A stretch of DNA of 22,670 nucleotides, from the NCBI GenBank assembly GCA_038246545.1, contig JBBRVW010000052.1, forward strand, positions 1 to 22,670, given 5' to 3'. The notes below the pieces were generated by a model, which ran no database searches, was not told the origin of the DNA, and saw only the letters and a program-made list of their open reading frames with translations. The position numbers and the translations under genes are program-made. Each line of letters opens with the position of its first letter. The stretch's first letter is position 1. The stretch is from JBBRVW01 sp038246545. Lineage in GTDB: Bacteria; Actinomycetota; Actinomycetes; JACCUZ01. Positions 7,318 through 13,790 of the stretch are shown here, in pieces.

Positions 7318-7323
7318 ACCCTA
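7318..7323 (-). promoter_or_regulatory. -10 box of the ATPase operon (TAGGGT)
   Basis: It lies 7 nt upstream of the ATG at 7310 on the minus strand, consistent with a leaderless mRNA. Confidence 0.55.
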
Positions 7324-7330
7324 ACTGCCG

Positions 7331-7336
7331 TAGCCT
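7331..7336 (+). promoter_or_regulatory. -10 box of the GNAT gene (TAGCCT)
   Basis: It lies 8 nt upstream of the GTG at 7345. Only 7 bp separate it from the opposing ATPase -10 box, so the two promoters overlap face to face. Confidence 0.5.
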
Positions 7337-7344
7337 GCCGCCTC

Positions 7345-7845
7345 GTGACCGCCCGTCCACGTCTGGAGTGCGCCCGGTTGACGCTGGTCCCGCAGACACT
7401 GGACGCGGGCCGCGCGCTGCTCGCCGGTGAGGACCCGGGGTTCGCCCTCGCCGAGGGCTACCCGCACGCGGACACGTTCGACGCCCTGCGGATGTTCGTC
7501 GAGCACGGCGGCCCGGACGACGGGGGCTGGTTCGTCGTCCGCTCCGACGATGCCGCGGGTTGCCGGGTGATCGGCGACCTCGGCACGTTCGGGCCGCCGG
7601 ACGACCAGGGCCGGGTGGAGATCGGCTACGGCCTCGCCGCTCCGTCCCGCGGCCGCGGCTACGGCACCGAGGCGGTAGGCACCTTCGTCGATTGGCTGGT
7701 CACGCTGCCCGGCGTCCGCCTGGTCGTGGCCCGGGTCGAGGTCGGCAACGAGGCCTCCCGCCGGCTGCTCGCCCGGATCGGCTTCACGCTCACCGGCGAG
7801 GCCGAGGGCCACTGGACCCTCGAGCGCCCCGCCCCCGCCCCCTGA
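7345..7845 (+). CDS. GNAT N-acetyltransferase (RimJ/RimL-like)
   Basis: This 166-residue GNAT-fold protein transfers an acetyl group from acetyl-CoA to an unknown amine. The acetyl-CoA pyrophosphate loop is visible in RGRGYGTEAV (motif Q/R-X-X-G-X-G), preceded by the beta-4 strand VEIGYGL. Motif B is EVGNEASRRLLARIGF. The N-terminal LECARLTLVPQ resembles the RimJ/RimL start LxTERLxLR. The GTG at 7345 was chosen because the TAGCCT box sits 8 nt upstream; an in-frame ATG at 7309 is open but overlaps the start codon of the divergent ATPase gene. The substrate is not predictable: this group includes ribosomal-protein acetylases and antibiotic-inactivating enzymes. Confidence 0.85.
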   Translation: MTARPRLECARLTLVPQTLDAGRALLAGEDPGFALAEGYPHADTFDALRMFVEHGGPDDGGWFVVRSDDAAGCRVIGDLGTFGPPDDQGRVEIGYGLAAPSRGRGYGTEAVGTFVDWLVTLPGVRLVVARVEVGNEASRRLLARIGFTLTGEAEGHWTLERPAPAP

Positions 7846-7876
7846 CCCCCCCCGCCGGCCAGCCTTTCCCAGCGCC

Positions 7877-7969
7877 AAGTTGATCACGGGCCCGTGGTCG
7901 ACTCGGGTCAACAGTGGCGTGCATGCCACTGTCAGGCCGAAGTGATCACGGTCCCGTGATCATCTCGGG
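7877..7969. repeat. Composite palindromic element: two ~30-bp direct repeats flanking an inverted repeat
   Basis: Two related units lie at 7877-7907 and 7940-7969. Each begins AAGT and ends CTCGGG around a palindrome built on GATCACGG/CCCGTG. The second contains perfect 9-bp arms (7943-7951 with 7954-7962); the first a 12-bp palindrome (7885-7896). Between them is ACAGTGGC-N6-GCCACTGT (7911-7932). It lies between convergent genes and could terminate both, but the duplicated unit suggests a dispersed intergenic repeat. Confidence 0.8.
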
Positions 7970-7979
7970 GACGCGGCTC

Positions 7980-8795
7980 TCACGGCAGGGCCTCCTCGAC
8001 AGCTGCCAGCACGTGCGGCCAGGCGGTCGTGAGCGGGTCGATGAGGGCGTAGTGCCCGACGCCGGGCAGCTCGCGCAGCACGACGTCGTCGCCGGCGCCC
8101 CGTGCCGCGTCGGCGAACGACCGCGCGACCTCGACCGGTACCACCGGGTCGGCCGTGCCGTGCACCAGGACGGTACGTACGCCGGTGGGCAGCAGTCGCG
8201 CCGGGTCGGCGGCCGCCCACCGCTCAGGGTGTCGTTGCGGCGGTCCGCCGAGCAGGTTGCGGGTGGCGTTGCCGCCGAGCCCGAGCCGGTCCGCCACCGT
8301 GAGGTCCACGACACCTGCCAGCGGGACGACGCCCGCGGCCAGCGGGGCGGCCCGGTGCCACGGCGAGCTGGAGGGCAGCCGGTGGCGTCCCGCGAGCCAG
8401 GCGACCAGGTGGCCGCCGGCCGAGTGTCCGACGAAGCACACCCGGGCCGGGTCGACCCGGTCCGGCACCGCGGCCGACACCAGGTCGACCACGGAGTCGG
8501 CCATCAGCGCGACGTCGCCGAAGGTCGCGGGCCAGCCGCTGCCGAGCAGCCCCACCCGGCGGTACTCCACGGTGGCGACGACGTACCCGGCGGCCGCCAG
8601 CGCCACCGACTGCGGACCGGCGTGCGCCCGGTCGTACGCCTTCCTCCAGAACCCGCCGTGCACGACGACGACCATCGACGCCGGCTCCGAGAGCAGCGGC
8701 AGCCGGACGTCCACCACGTGCTGGGGCAGCGGGCCGTACGCCAGCGACACGTCGGGCGGGGGAGCGGGCCGGTCGAGGACGTCGCCGTCGGTCAT
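7980..8795 (-). CDS. Alpha/beta hydrolase, esterase/kynurenine-formamidase-like
   Basis: This 271-residue soluble hydrolase has all catalytic elements: the oxyanion-hole HGGFW (46-50), the nucleophile elbow GHSAGG with S125, the acid in HGTADPVVPVE and the histidine in GVGHYALID. The HGGxW type of oxyanion loop is typical of the esterase group that includes kynurenine formamidases and acyl-peptide-like esterases. The substrate is unknown; no other tryptophan-degradation gene is near. It starts at ATG 8793-8795, 9 bp after the stop of the SDR gene, so the two form an operon. It is convergent with the GNAT gene. Confidence 0.87.
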   Translation of the reverse strand: MTDGDVLDRPAPPPDVSLAYGPLPQHVVDVRLPLLSEPASMVVVVHGGFWRKAYDRAHAGPQSVALAAAGYVVATVEYRRVGLLGSGWPATFGDVALMADSVVDLVSAAVPDRVDPARVCFVGHSAGGHLVAWLAGRHRLPSSSPWHRAAPLAAGVVPLAGVVDLTVADRLGLGGNATRNLLGGPPQRHPERWAAADPARLLPTGVRTVLVHGTADPVVPVEVARSFADAARGAGDDVVLRELPGVGHYALIDPLTTAWPHVLAAVEEALP

Positions 8796-8804
8796 GCGGG
8801 TGGC

Positions 8805-9584
8805 CTAGCCCTGCACGGCGCCGCCGTCGATGTTCAGCCCCTGCCCGGTGACACCGCCGTTCGCGACGCAGAACCACACCGCCTCGGCGACCTCGTCGAC
8901 CGTGATGAGCCGCCCGATCGGCTGCTTCAGCTCGAGGAACCGCCGGGCGTCGTCGGCGCTCTGGCCGGTGAACCTCTGGATCATCCCGACCGCGCCGTCG
9001 GTCATGGCGGTGTCGACGTACGCCGGACAGACGGCGTTCGCCGTGACCCCGGTGGTCGCCAGCTCGGCCGCCGTGGCGCGCACCATGCCGAGGACTCCGT
9101 GCTTGGCCGCGCAGTACGCCGCGAGGTACGGCTCGCCACGCTTGGCGGCCATCGAAGCGATCACCACCAGCCGGCCCCAGCCGCGGTCGACCATGCCGGG
9201 CACCGACCGGCGTACCGCACGGAACGGTGCGGTGAGGTTGAGCTCGAGCTGCTGGGCCCACAGCTCGTCGGGAAGCTTCGCGATCGGGGCCGACGAGCCG
9301 GCGCCGGCGTTGGCCACGAGCACCGACAGCCCGCCCCATGCCTCCTCGACGGCCGACACGGCGGCGGCCGGCGCGGCCGGGTCGAGCATGTCGCCGGGCA
9401 GCACCAGCGTCTCGCCGTCGACCAGTGCCGCTGTCGCGCGCAGCTGGTCCTCGCTGCGGGCGGCCAGCGCCACGCGGTAGCCCTGCTGCCCGAGCCGCAC
9501 TGCTACGGCGCGGCCGATGCCGCGGCCGGCGCCGGTGACCAGGGCGGTGCGCAGGACGTCGGACGGGGCCGGGGTGGCGGGCAC
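8805..9584 (-). CDS. SDR-family NAD(P)-dependent oxidoreductase
   Basis: This 259-residue classical short-chain dehydrogenase has a Rossmann nucleotide loop TGAGRGIGR (17-25), NAG (92-94), and the catalytic tetrad N116, S144, Y157 and K161 (YCAAK). The C-terminal NIDGGAVQG is of the FabG-like type. It would interconvert an alcohol and a ketone, possibly a 3-hydroxyacyl thioester or a small 3-hydroxy acid; the substrate cannot be told. The start is GTG at 9582-9584. It has no good ribosome-binding site, and the box at leaderless spacing (GACGGT) is poor, so the start is less certain. It is the first gene of a pair with the esterase and divergent from the DUF4177 gene. Confidence 0.9.
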   Translation of the reverse strand: MPATPAPSDVLRTALVTGAGRGIGRAVAVRLGQQGYRVALAARSEDQLRATAALVDGETLVLPGDMLDPAAPAAAVSAVEEAWGGLSVLVANAGAGSSAPIAKLPDELWAQQLELNLTAPFRAVRRSVPGMVDRGWGRLVVIASMAAKRGEPYLAAYCAAKHGVLGMVRATAAELATTGVTANAVCPAYVDTAMTDGAVGMIQRFTGQSADDARRFLELKQPIGRLITVDEVAEAVWFCVANGGVTGQGLNIDGGAVQG

Positions 9585-9660
9585 CCGCGGACCGTCGCAC
9601 GCGGGCCGGGCCGGGTCAAGGACGGGGGAGACTGCCGGGCCGCACCGCGCGGCCCGTGGC

Positions 9661-9666
9661 TAGAGT
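9661..9666 (+). promoter_or_regulatory. -10 box of the DUF4177-ridA operon (TAGAGT)
   Basis: It lies 7 nt before the ATG at 9674. There is no Shine-Dalgarno sequence, so the message is probably leaderless. Confidence 0.55.
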
Positions 9667-9673
9667 CCGGGCC

Positions 9674-9832
9674 ATGACGAAGTGGGAGTACGCGACCGTG
9701 CCACTGCTGGTGCACGCCACCAAGCAGATCCTCGACACGTGGGGGGAGGACGGCTGGGAGCTCGTGCAGGTCGTCCCCGGGCCCGGCGGCGGCGACCAGG
9801 TGGTCGCCTACCTCAAGCGCGTGAAGTCGTGA
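9674..9832 (+). CDS. Small DUF4177-like protein
   Basis: This 52-residue protein begins MTKWEYATVPLLVH and contains ILDTWGEDGWELVQVV, the pattern of DUF4177 proteins (KWEY... GxxGWELV). No biochemical role is established. It is short, soluble and acidic in the middle, with a basic end (YLKRVKS). Its stop codon overlaps the ridA start by 4 bases (GTGA), so the two are translationally coupled. A small gene in this place also sits beside the RidA gene in mycobacteria (from memory). The TAGAGT box 7 nt upstream supports this start. Confidence 0.85.
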   Translation: MTKWEYATVPLLVHATKQILDTWGEDGWELVQVVPGPGGGDQVVAYLKRVKS

Positions 9833-10296
9833 GCGCCCCGGAGGAGCGCCTCGCCGAGCTCGGGCTGGCGCTGCCGGACGTGGCAGCACCGGTGGCGGCG
9901 TACACGCCGGCTGTGCGGACCGGCGACCTGGTGTGGACGTCCGGCCAGCTGCCGAACGTGGACGGGATGCTCGTCGCCACCGGCAAGGTCGGCGACGCGG
10001 TCGACCCCGAGGCCGCGAAGGGCTACGCGCAGACCTGCGCGCTGAACGCGCTGGCTGCCGTGAAGTCCCTCGTCGGCGATCTGGACAAGGTGCGCCGGGT
10101 GGTCAAGGTCGTCGGCTTCGTCGCGAGCGCGCCGGACTTCACCGGCCAACCGGGCGTCATCAACGGGGCGAGCGACCTGCTCAACCAGGTGTTCGGCGAC
10201 GCGGGCGTGCACGCCCGCAGCGCGGTGGGTGTCGCGGTGCTGCCGCGCGACGCCCCCGTCGAGGTCGAGATCGTCGTCGAGGTCGACCCGGCCTGA
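9829..10296 (+). CDS. RidA-family protein (Rv3678c-like)
   Basis: This 155-residue protein has the RidA/YjgF fold: TSGQLP (37-42), a central helix YAQTCALNALAAVKS, VVGFVAS, and HARSAVGVAVLP with R130, the arginine that binds the carboxylate of imine substrates in active RidA. Active members hydrolyse reactive enamine/imine intermediates from PLP enzymes. This longer subgroup is less studied, so deaminase activity is likely but not proven. It starts at GTG 9829, overlapping the DUF4177 stop by 4 bases. It is followed by a strong hairpin shared with the convergent MerR-type gene. Confidence 0.9.
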   Translation: MSAPEERLAELGLALPDVAAPVAAYTPAVRTGDLVWTSGQLPNVDGMLVATGKVGDAVDPEAAKGYAQTCALNALAAVKSLVGDLDKVRRVVKVVGFVASAPDFTGQPGVINGASDLLNQVFGDAGVHARSAVGVAVLPRDAPVEVEIVVEVDPA

Positions 10297-10297
10297 G

Positions 10298-10343
10298 CGC
10301 CTGACGGTCGCCGTTCGCCGGTCGTCGGCGGCTGCGTCAGGCG
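10298..10343. terminator. Bidirectional terminator between ridA and the MerR-type gene
   Basis: CGCCTGACG (10298-10306) pairs perfectly with CGTCAGGCG (10335-10343), with an inner 5-bp stem at 10309-10313/10326-10330. It starts 2 bp after the ridA stop and its right arm contains the MerR-gene stop codon. Confidence 0.75.
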
Positions 10344-11047
10344 GGGTGACCGACGTCCCTGCGGTCCACCGCGTCGTCGGCCGGCACCGTCCGGTTCCCG
10401 GCACCCCCGTCCGTCGCGGCCTCGAGGAACGCGATCTCGAAGGCCACCGCACCGAGCTGGACGGCCACCCGGGCAACGTCGTCGCCGTCCCGGGAGCGCC
10501 GCTTCCGGGCGACCTCCCGGAAGGCGGTGCCCAGCGCGCGGCCGTAGGCCACCGCGTCCAGCTGGAGCTGGGCAACGAGATCGGGCGGAACGCCGAGCGA
10601 GAGCAGGGTGCGGGCCACCCCGACGACCGTGGTCGGCGACACGAGGGTGCCCTCGGCGTCGCGCCAGACCAGCCCGGTCTCGCTCAGGTCGTCCGGTGCC
10701 GACGGGAACAGCTGGCGGATCCGCTCCTCGGACACCGGCACTGTCGCCGGCATGTCGGTGCTCTCGTCGCGGAACCGCCGGCGTCGGTCGGCGACGATGG
10801 CGGAGTAGCTGCTGGGGGACTCCAGCAGCCGCTTGATGGCGTTGAGGGTGAAGCCCTCCCGCTGCAAGGAGGCGATGAGCAGCAACCGGGCCATGTGCGC
10901 TCCGGAGTAGTGCGCCAACCGGCCGAGGATCTCCGGCCCCTCCAGCAACCCGCGGGACTGGTAGGCCCGGACGTTGCGCGGCGTCATGCCCACGGCGTCG
11001 GCCAGCTCGGTCACCGTCATGGTCTCGCGCGCCACGTGGTCCCCCAT
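10337..11047 (-). CDS. MerR-family transcriptional regulator
   Basis: It has about 236 residues. The N-terminal winged helix-turn-helix is clear: MTVTELADAVGMTPRNVRAY, then GLLEGPE and a LAHYSGAHMARLLLIASLQREGFTLNAIKRLLE segment (about residues 10-77). The C-terminal 150 residues are mostly helical with no Cys-based metal site, so the ligand is unknown and it is not a typical mercury or copper sensor. Three in-frame starts are possible: ATG 11047, GTG 11035 (best ribosome site, GGGGGA just upstream) and ATG 11020 directly before the HTH. It is divergent from the Nudix gene across a 246-bp gap that holds a heptamer repeat array, and may regulate that gene (inference). Confidence 0.85.
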   Translation of the reverse strand: MGDHVARETMTVTELADAVGMTPRNVRAYQSRGLLEGPEILGRLAHYSGAHMARLLLIASLQREGFTLNAIKRLLESPSSYSAIVADRRRRFRDESTDMPATVPVSEERIRQLFPSAPDDLSETGLVWRDAEGTLVSPTTVVGVARTLLSLGVPPDLVAQLQLDAVAYGRALGTAFREVARKRRSRDGDDVARVAVQLGAVAFEIAFLEAATDGGAGNRTVPADDAVDRRDVGHPA

Positions 11048-11173
11048 GGATCGTGCGGACTTGAAGCCGTTGGCCGGGCCCGGCCCGCGCCACCGACAGC
11101 CGGTCCCGGGCCCAGACGTTACAGGGGCCTGGTCGGTCCGGGCCGGGACGACGTGCGGTCCGGGAACCGTTCG

Positions 11174-11257
11174 CCGCCGACCGCCGACCGCCGACCGCCG
11201 ACCGCCGACCGCCGACCGCCGACCGCCGACCGCCGACCGCCGACCGCCGACCGCCGA
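11174..11257. repeat. Tandem array of 12 identical heptamers (CCGCCGA)
   Basis: Twelve perfect copies run from 11174 to 11257 in the gap between the divergent MerR-type and Nudix genes. The array ends 23 bp before the predicted Nudix -10 box. The unit length is not a multiple of three and the array is not inside a credible gene, so slippage would change promoter geometry rather than a protein. The rest of the 11048-11293 gap holds no gene; a TAACGT at 11121-11116 on the minus strand is a weak candidate -10 for the MerR gene. Confidence 0.97.
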
Positions 11258-11280
11258 CCGTCCGCAACCGCTGCGCCGCC

Positions 11281-11286
11281 TAGCAT
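11281..11286 (+). promoter_or_regulatory. -10 box of the Nudix-MBL operon (TAGCAT)
   Basis: It lies 7 nt before the GTG at 11294, implying a leaderless message. The -35 position falls at about 11258-11263, directly against the end of the heptamer array. Confidence 0.5.
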
Positions 11287-11293
11287 GCGCGAC

Positions 11294-12118
11294 GTGCAGG
11301 ACGTCCCACCCTCGTTGCGCGAGCGGGCCCGTGCCCATCTGGACGCCGGACCCGCCGCTTCGGTTGCCCCGACCCGTGACGCCGCCACGGTGGTGCTGCT
11401 GCGCGACGCCTCGGACGGGCCCGAGGTCTACCTGCTGCGCCGGGCCGGGACGATGGCGTTCGCGGCCGGCATGCACGTGTTCCCGGGCGGTTCGGTCGAC
11501 CCGCGGGACGGTGACCCGGCCGGCGCCTGGTCCGGCCCCGGCCCCGGCCAGTGGGCCGGCTGGCTGGGCTGCGACGAGCCGCTGGCGCGCGCTCTCGTGC
11601 GGGCCGCGGTGCGCGAGACGTTCGAGGAGTCCGGCGTGCTGCTCGCCGGGCCGGACGCCCGCGGCGTCGTCGCGGACACCACCGGCGACGACCTCGAGGC
11701 CGACCGGCTCGCGCTGCTCGACCGCTCGGCGTCGATGACCGAGGTGCTGGTCCGCCGCGGTCTGGTCCTGCGCAGCGACCTCCTGCGCCCCTGGGCGCAC
11801 TGGATCACGCCGGAGTTCGAGCCCAAGCGCTTCGACACCCGGTTCTTCGTCGCGGCCGTTCCGCCCGGGCAGCGACCGCGCGACGTCAGCGGAGAGGCCG
11901 ACGCCACGGTCTGGCTGCCGGTGCGCGACGCAGTCGCCGCCCACGAGGCCGGCGAGCTCGCGATGCTGCCGCCGACGATCGAGTCGCTCCGCGAGATCGC
12001 CGTGCACGCGACCGTCGCCGACGTGCTGGCCGCCCCGCGGGTGGTGCGGCCGGTGCTGCCGCGGCTGGTCCGCGACCGCGATCGCATCGGGCTCGACGTC
12101 ACCGAGGCCCCGGCATGA
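11294..12118 (+). CDS. Nudix hydrolase, NUDT19-like with insertion in the Nudix box
   Basis: It has 274 residues from GTG 11294 (277 if ATG 11285 is used; that ATG lies inside the TAGCAT box). The Nudix box is split: FPGGSVDP at 63-70 and RETFEESGV at 107-115, with about 30 extra residues rich in Gly, Trp and Pro between. This layout is known from the NUDT19 group of CoA diphosphatases. A later EPKRFDTRFFVAAVP segment also fits that group. The likely reaction is pyrophosphate cleavage of CoA, acyl-CoA or a related nucleotide (inference). Its stop overlaps the start of the MBL gene (ATGA), so the two are coupled. Confidence 0.87.
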   Translation: MQDVPPSLRERARAHLDAGPAASVAPTRDAATVVLLRDASDGPEVYLLRRAGTMAFAAGMHVFPGGSVDPRDGDPAGAWSGPGPGQWAGWLGCDEPLARALVRAAVRETFEESGVLLAGPDARGVVADTTGDDLEADRLALLDRSASMTEVLVRRGLVLRSDLLRPWAHWITPEFEPKRFDTRFFVAAVPPGQRPRDVSGEADATVWLPVRDAVAAHEAGELAMLPPTIESLREIAVHATVADVLAAPRVVRPVLPRLVRDRDRIGLDVTEAPA

Positions 12119-12948
12119 CCGTCCCGCCGTACGCCGGCGCGCCGGCGCCGATCCCGGCCTGGGCGACGCTGGTGCGGGCGAACAACCCGGGGCCGATGAC
12201 GCTGGAGGGCACCAACACCTACGTGCTGTGCGCCCCCGGCAGCGAGCTCGCCGTGGTGGTCGACCCGGGACCGCTGGACGAGGACCACCTCGCGGCCGTC
12301 AGCCGGGTCGCGCCGGTCGGGCTGGTCCTGCTCACGCACGGGCACCCGGACCACTCCGACGGCGCCTTCGCCCTGCAGGAGATGACGGGCGCCCCGCTGG
12401 CCGCCGCCGACCCGCAGTTCTGCGTCGACGCCGACCCGCTGTCCGGCGGCGCGGTGCTCACCGGGGTGGGCGGCGTGGAGGTGCGCGTGCTCGCGACCCC
12501 GGGGCACACGGGCGACTCGGTGAGCCTCGTCGTCGCCGACGACGTGCCGGGGCTGCTCACCGGCGACACGATCCTGGGCCGGGGCACCACCGTGGTCGCG
12601 CACCCGGACGGCCGCCTCGCGCCGTACCTGAGCTCGCTCGCGGCGATCCGCGACCTCGACCTGCCGGTCACCCTGCTGCCCGGCCACGGCCCGGCCGGCG
12701 GCGCCGCCCGGGAACGCGCAGCGGCGTACCTGGCGCACCGCGCGCGGCGCCTCGACCAGGTGCGGGCGGCGCTGGCCGCGGGCGACACCACGCCCGAGGA
12801 GGTCGTCCGCCGGGTGTACGCCGACGTCGACCCGGTGCTGTGGCCGGCCGCCGAGCTGTCCGTGCGCGCCCAGCTCGACTACCTCGCCGAGCTCCGGCCA
12901 GAGGGGGTCAGCCGGCGCGGCGGCGGAGGCGGTCCAGGTCGAGGATGA
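12115..12948 (+). CDS. MBL-fold metallo-hydrolase (LACTB2/Rv3677c-like)
   Basis: This 277-residue metallo-beta-lactamase-fold enzyme has the zinc motifs THGHPDH (H75, H77, D79, H80), ATPGHTGDS, LLTGDTILG and LPGHGP in order. The C-terminal 80 residues form a helical LACTB2-like extension (YLAHRARRLDQV... TPEEVVRRVYADV). Members of this group act on thioesters or as endoribonucleases; which applies here is unknown. Its start overlaps the Nudix stop by 4 bases. The last 13 codons and the stop run 41 bp into the 3' end of crp on the other strand, and this glycine/arginine-rich tail is probably dispensable. Confidence 0.9.
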   Translation: MTVPPYAGAPAPIPAWATLVRANNPGPMTLEGTNTYVLCAPGSELAVVVDPGPLDEDHLAAVSRVAPVGLVLLTHGHPDHSDGAFALQEMTGAPLAAADPQFCVDADPLSGGAVLTGVGGVEVRVLATPGHTGDSVSLVVADDVPGLLTGDTILGRGTTVVAHPDGRLAPYLSSLAAIRDLDLPVTLLPGHGPAGGAARERAAAYLAHRARRLDQVRAALAAGDTTPEEVVRRVYADVDPVLWPAAELSVRAQLDYLAELRPEGVSRRGGGGGPGRG

Positions 12949-13639
12949 CCACGCCGCGGCCCTCGAGGCGCAGGAAGCCGCGGCCGGCGAAGTCGGCGAG
13001 GGCCTTGTTCACGGTCTCGCGGGAGGCACCGACCAGCTGGGCCAGCTCCTCCTGGGTGAGGTCGTGGGTGACGCGCAGGCCGCCCTCCGCCTCGACGCCG
13101 AACTTCTTCGCCAGGTCGAGCAGCGCCTTGGCCACCCGCCCGGGGACGTCGCTGAACACGAGGTCGGCCATCGCCTCGTTGGTACGCCGGAGCCGGCGGG
13201 CCAGGGCGGCGAGCAGCTGGGTGGCGACCTCGGGGTGGTCGGTGAGCCACGGCTGGAGGTCGGCGTTGCCGAGCCCGCGCAGCGTCGTGTCGGTGATCGC
13301 CGTCGCGGTGGCGGTGCGCGGACCGGGGTCGAACAGCGACAGCTCGCCGAACATCTCACCGGGGCCCATGACGGCCAGCAGGTTCTCGCGGCCGTCGGCG
13401 GCGCTGCGGCCGAGCTTCATCTTGCCCTCGAGCACGACGTAGAGCCGGTCGCCCGGCTCGCCCTCGCTGAACAGAGCCTGGCCGCGGGCCAGCCGGACCT
13501 CGGCCATCTGGGACCGCAGCTCCTGCTGGTGCGCCGGTTCGAGGGCCGCGAACAGCGGCGACCGGCCCAGACCGTCGACCGGCCCCCCGGTCGTCGATCC
13601 CTCTGACTCGACCGGACCTTCAGCGCCCGTGGCGTCCAT
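12908..13639 (-). CDS. crp: Crp/GlxR-type cAMP-responsive global regulator
   Basis: This 243-residue protein is very close to actinomycete Crp/GlxR. It has a cyclic-nucleotide fold (about 28-140) with the phosphate cassette GELSLFDPGPRTAT (98-111; E99, R108, T109 contact cAMP), a dimer helix LLAALARRLRRTNEAMADLVFSDVPGRVA, and an HTH (about 194-222) TQEELAQLVGASRETVNKALADFAGRG. It controls many genes as a dimer at TGTGA-N6-TCACA-type sites. The ATG at 13637-13639 is fixed by AAGGAGG (13649-13655) 9 nt upstream. That gives about 20 extra Gly/Glu/Ser residues before the usual start of the family. No in-frame start codon lies between this ATG and the domain. Its 3' end overlaps the MBL gene by 41 bp. 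Confidence 0.96.
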   Translation of the reverse strand: MDATGAEGPVESEGSTTGGPVDGLGRSPLFAALEPAHQQELRSQMAEVRLARGQALFSEGEPGDRLYVVLEGKMKLGRSAADGRENLLAVMGPGEMFGELSLFDPGPRTATATAITDTTLRGLGNADLQPWLTDHPEVATQLLAALARRLRRTNEAMADLVFSDVPGRVAKALLDLAKKFGVEAEGGLRVTHDLTQEELAQLVGASRETVNKALADFAGRGFLRLEGRGVVILDLDRLRRRAG

Positions 13640-13671
13640 GCTCTGCTGCCTCCTTGCGACGGGGGTGCCCC

Positions 13672-13689
13672 GACTGGCGGCTGTCAGTC
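13672..13689. promoter_or_regulatory. Dyad upstream of crp (GACTG-N8-CAGTC)
   Basis: Perfect 5-bp arms lie 33-50 bp upstream of the crp ATG, near where a promoter is expected. It does not match a Crp site. It may be a binding site for another regulator. The rest of 13640-13790 shows only a lone TGTGA half-site. Confidence 0.25.
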
Positions 13690-13790
13690 TGCCGCACGCC
13701 TGCCGGCTGTGACGCCAGGGCGCGGCCGGGCGTCGCCACTCAACGGCTTCGGGGCCGCGCGACCCGAGCCAGCCCGCCGGGATGACCGCG

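Noticed and set aside
7914..9677. 587-codon open frame antisense to the esterase and SDR genes
   Set aside because: It has low-complexity His/Arg/Gly composition. Both opposite-strand genes have complete catalytic motifs.
11174..11257. CRISPR array
   Set aside because: The units are 7 bp, contiguous and without spacers.
11119..11388. Protein with GGRRSAV repeats read from the heptamer array
   Set aside because: A 7-bp tandem repeat lacking stop codons is open in every frame. The repeats are non-coding, between two divergent promoters.
13708..13712. Crp autoregulatory site upstream of crp
   Set aside because: Only one TGTGA half-site is present; the matching TCACA is missing at the right distance.
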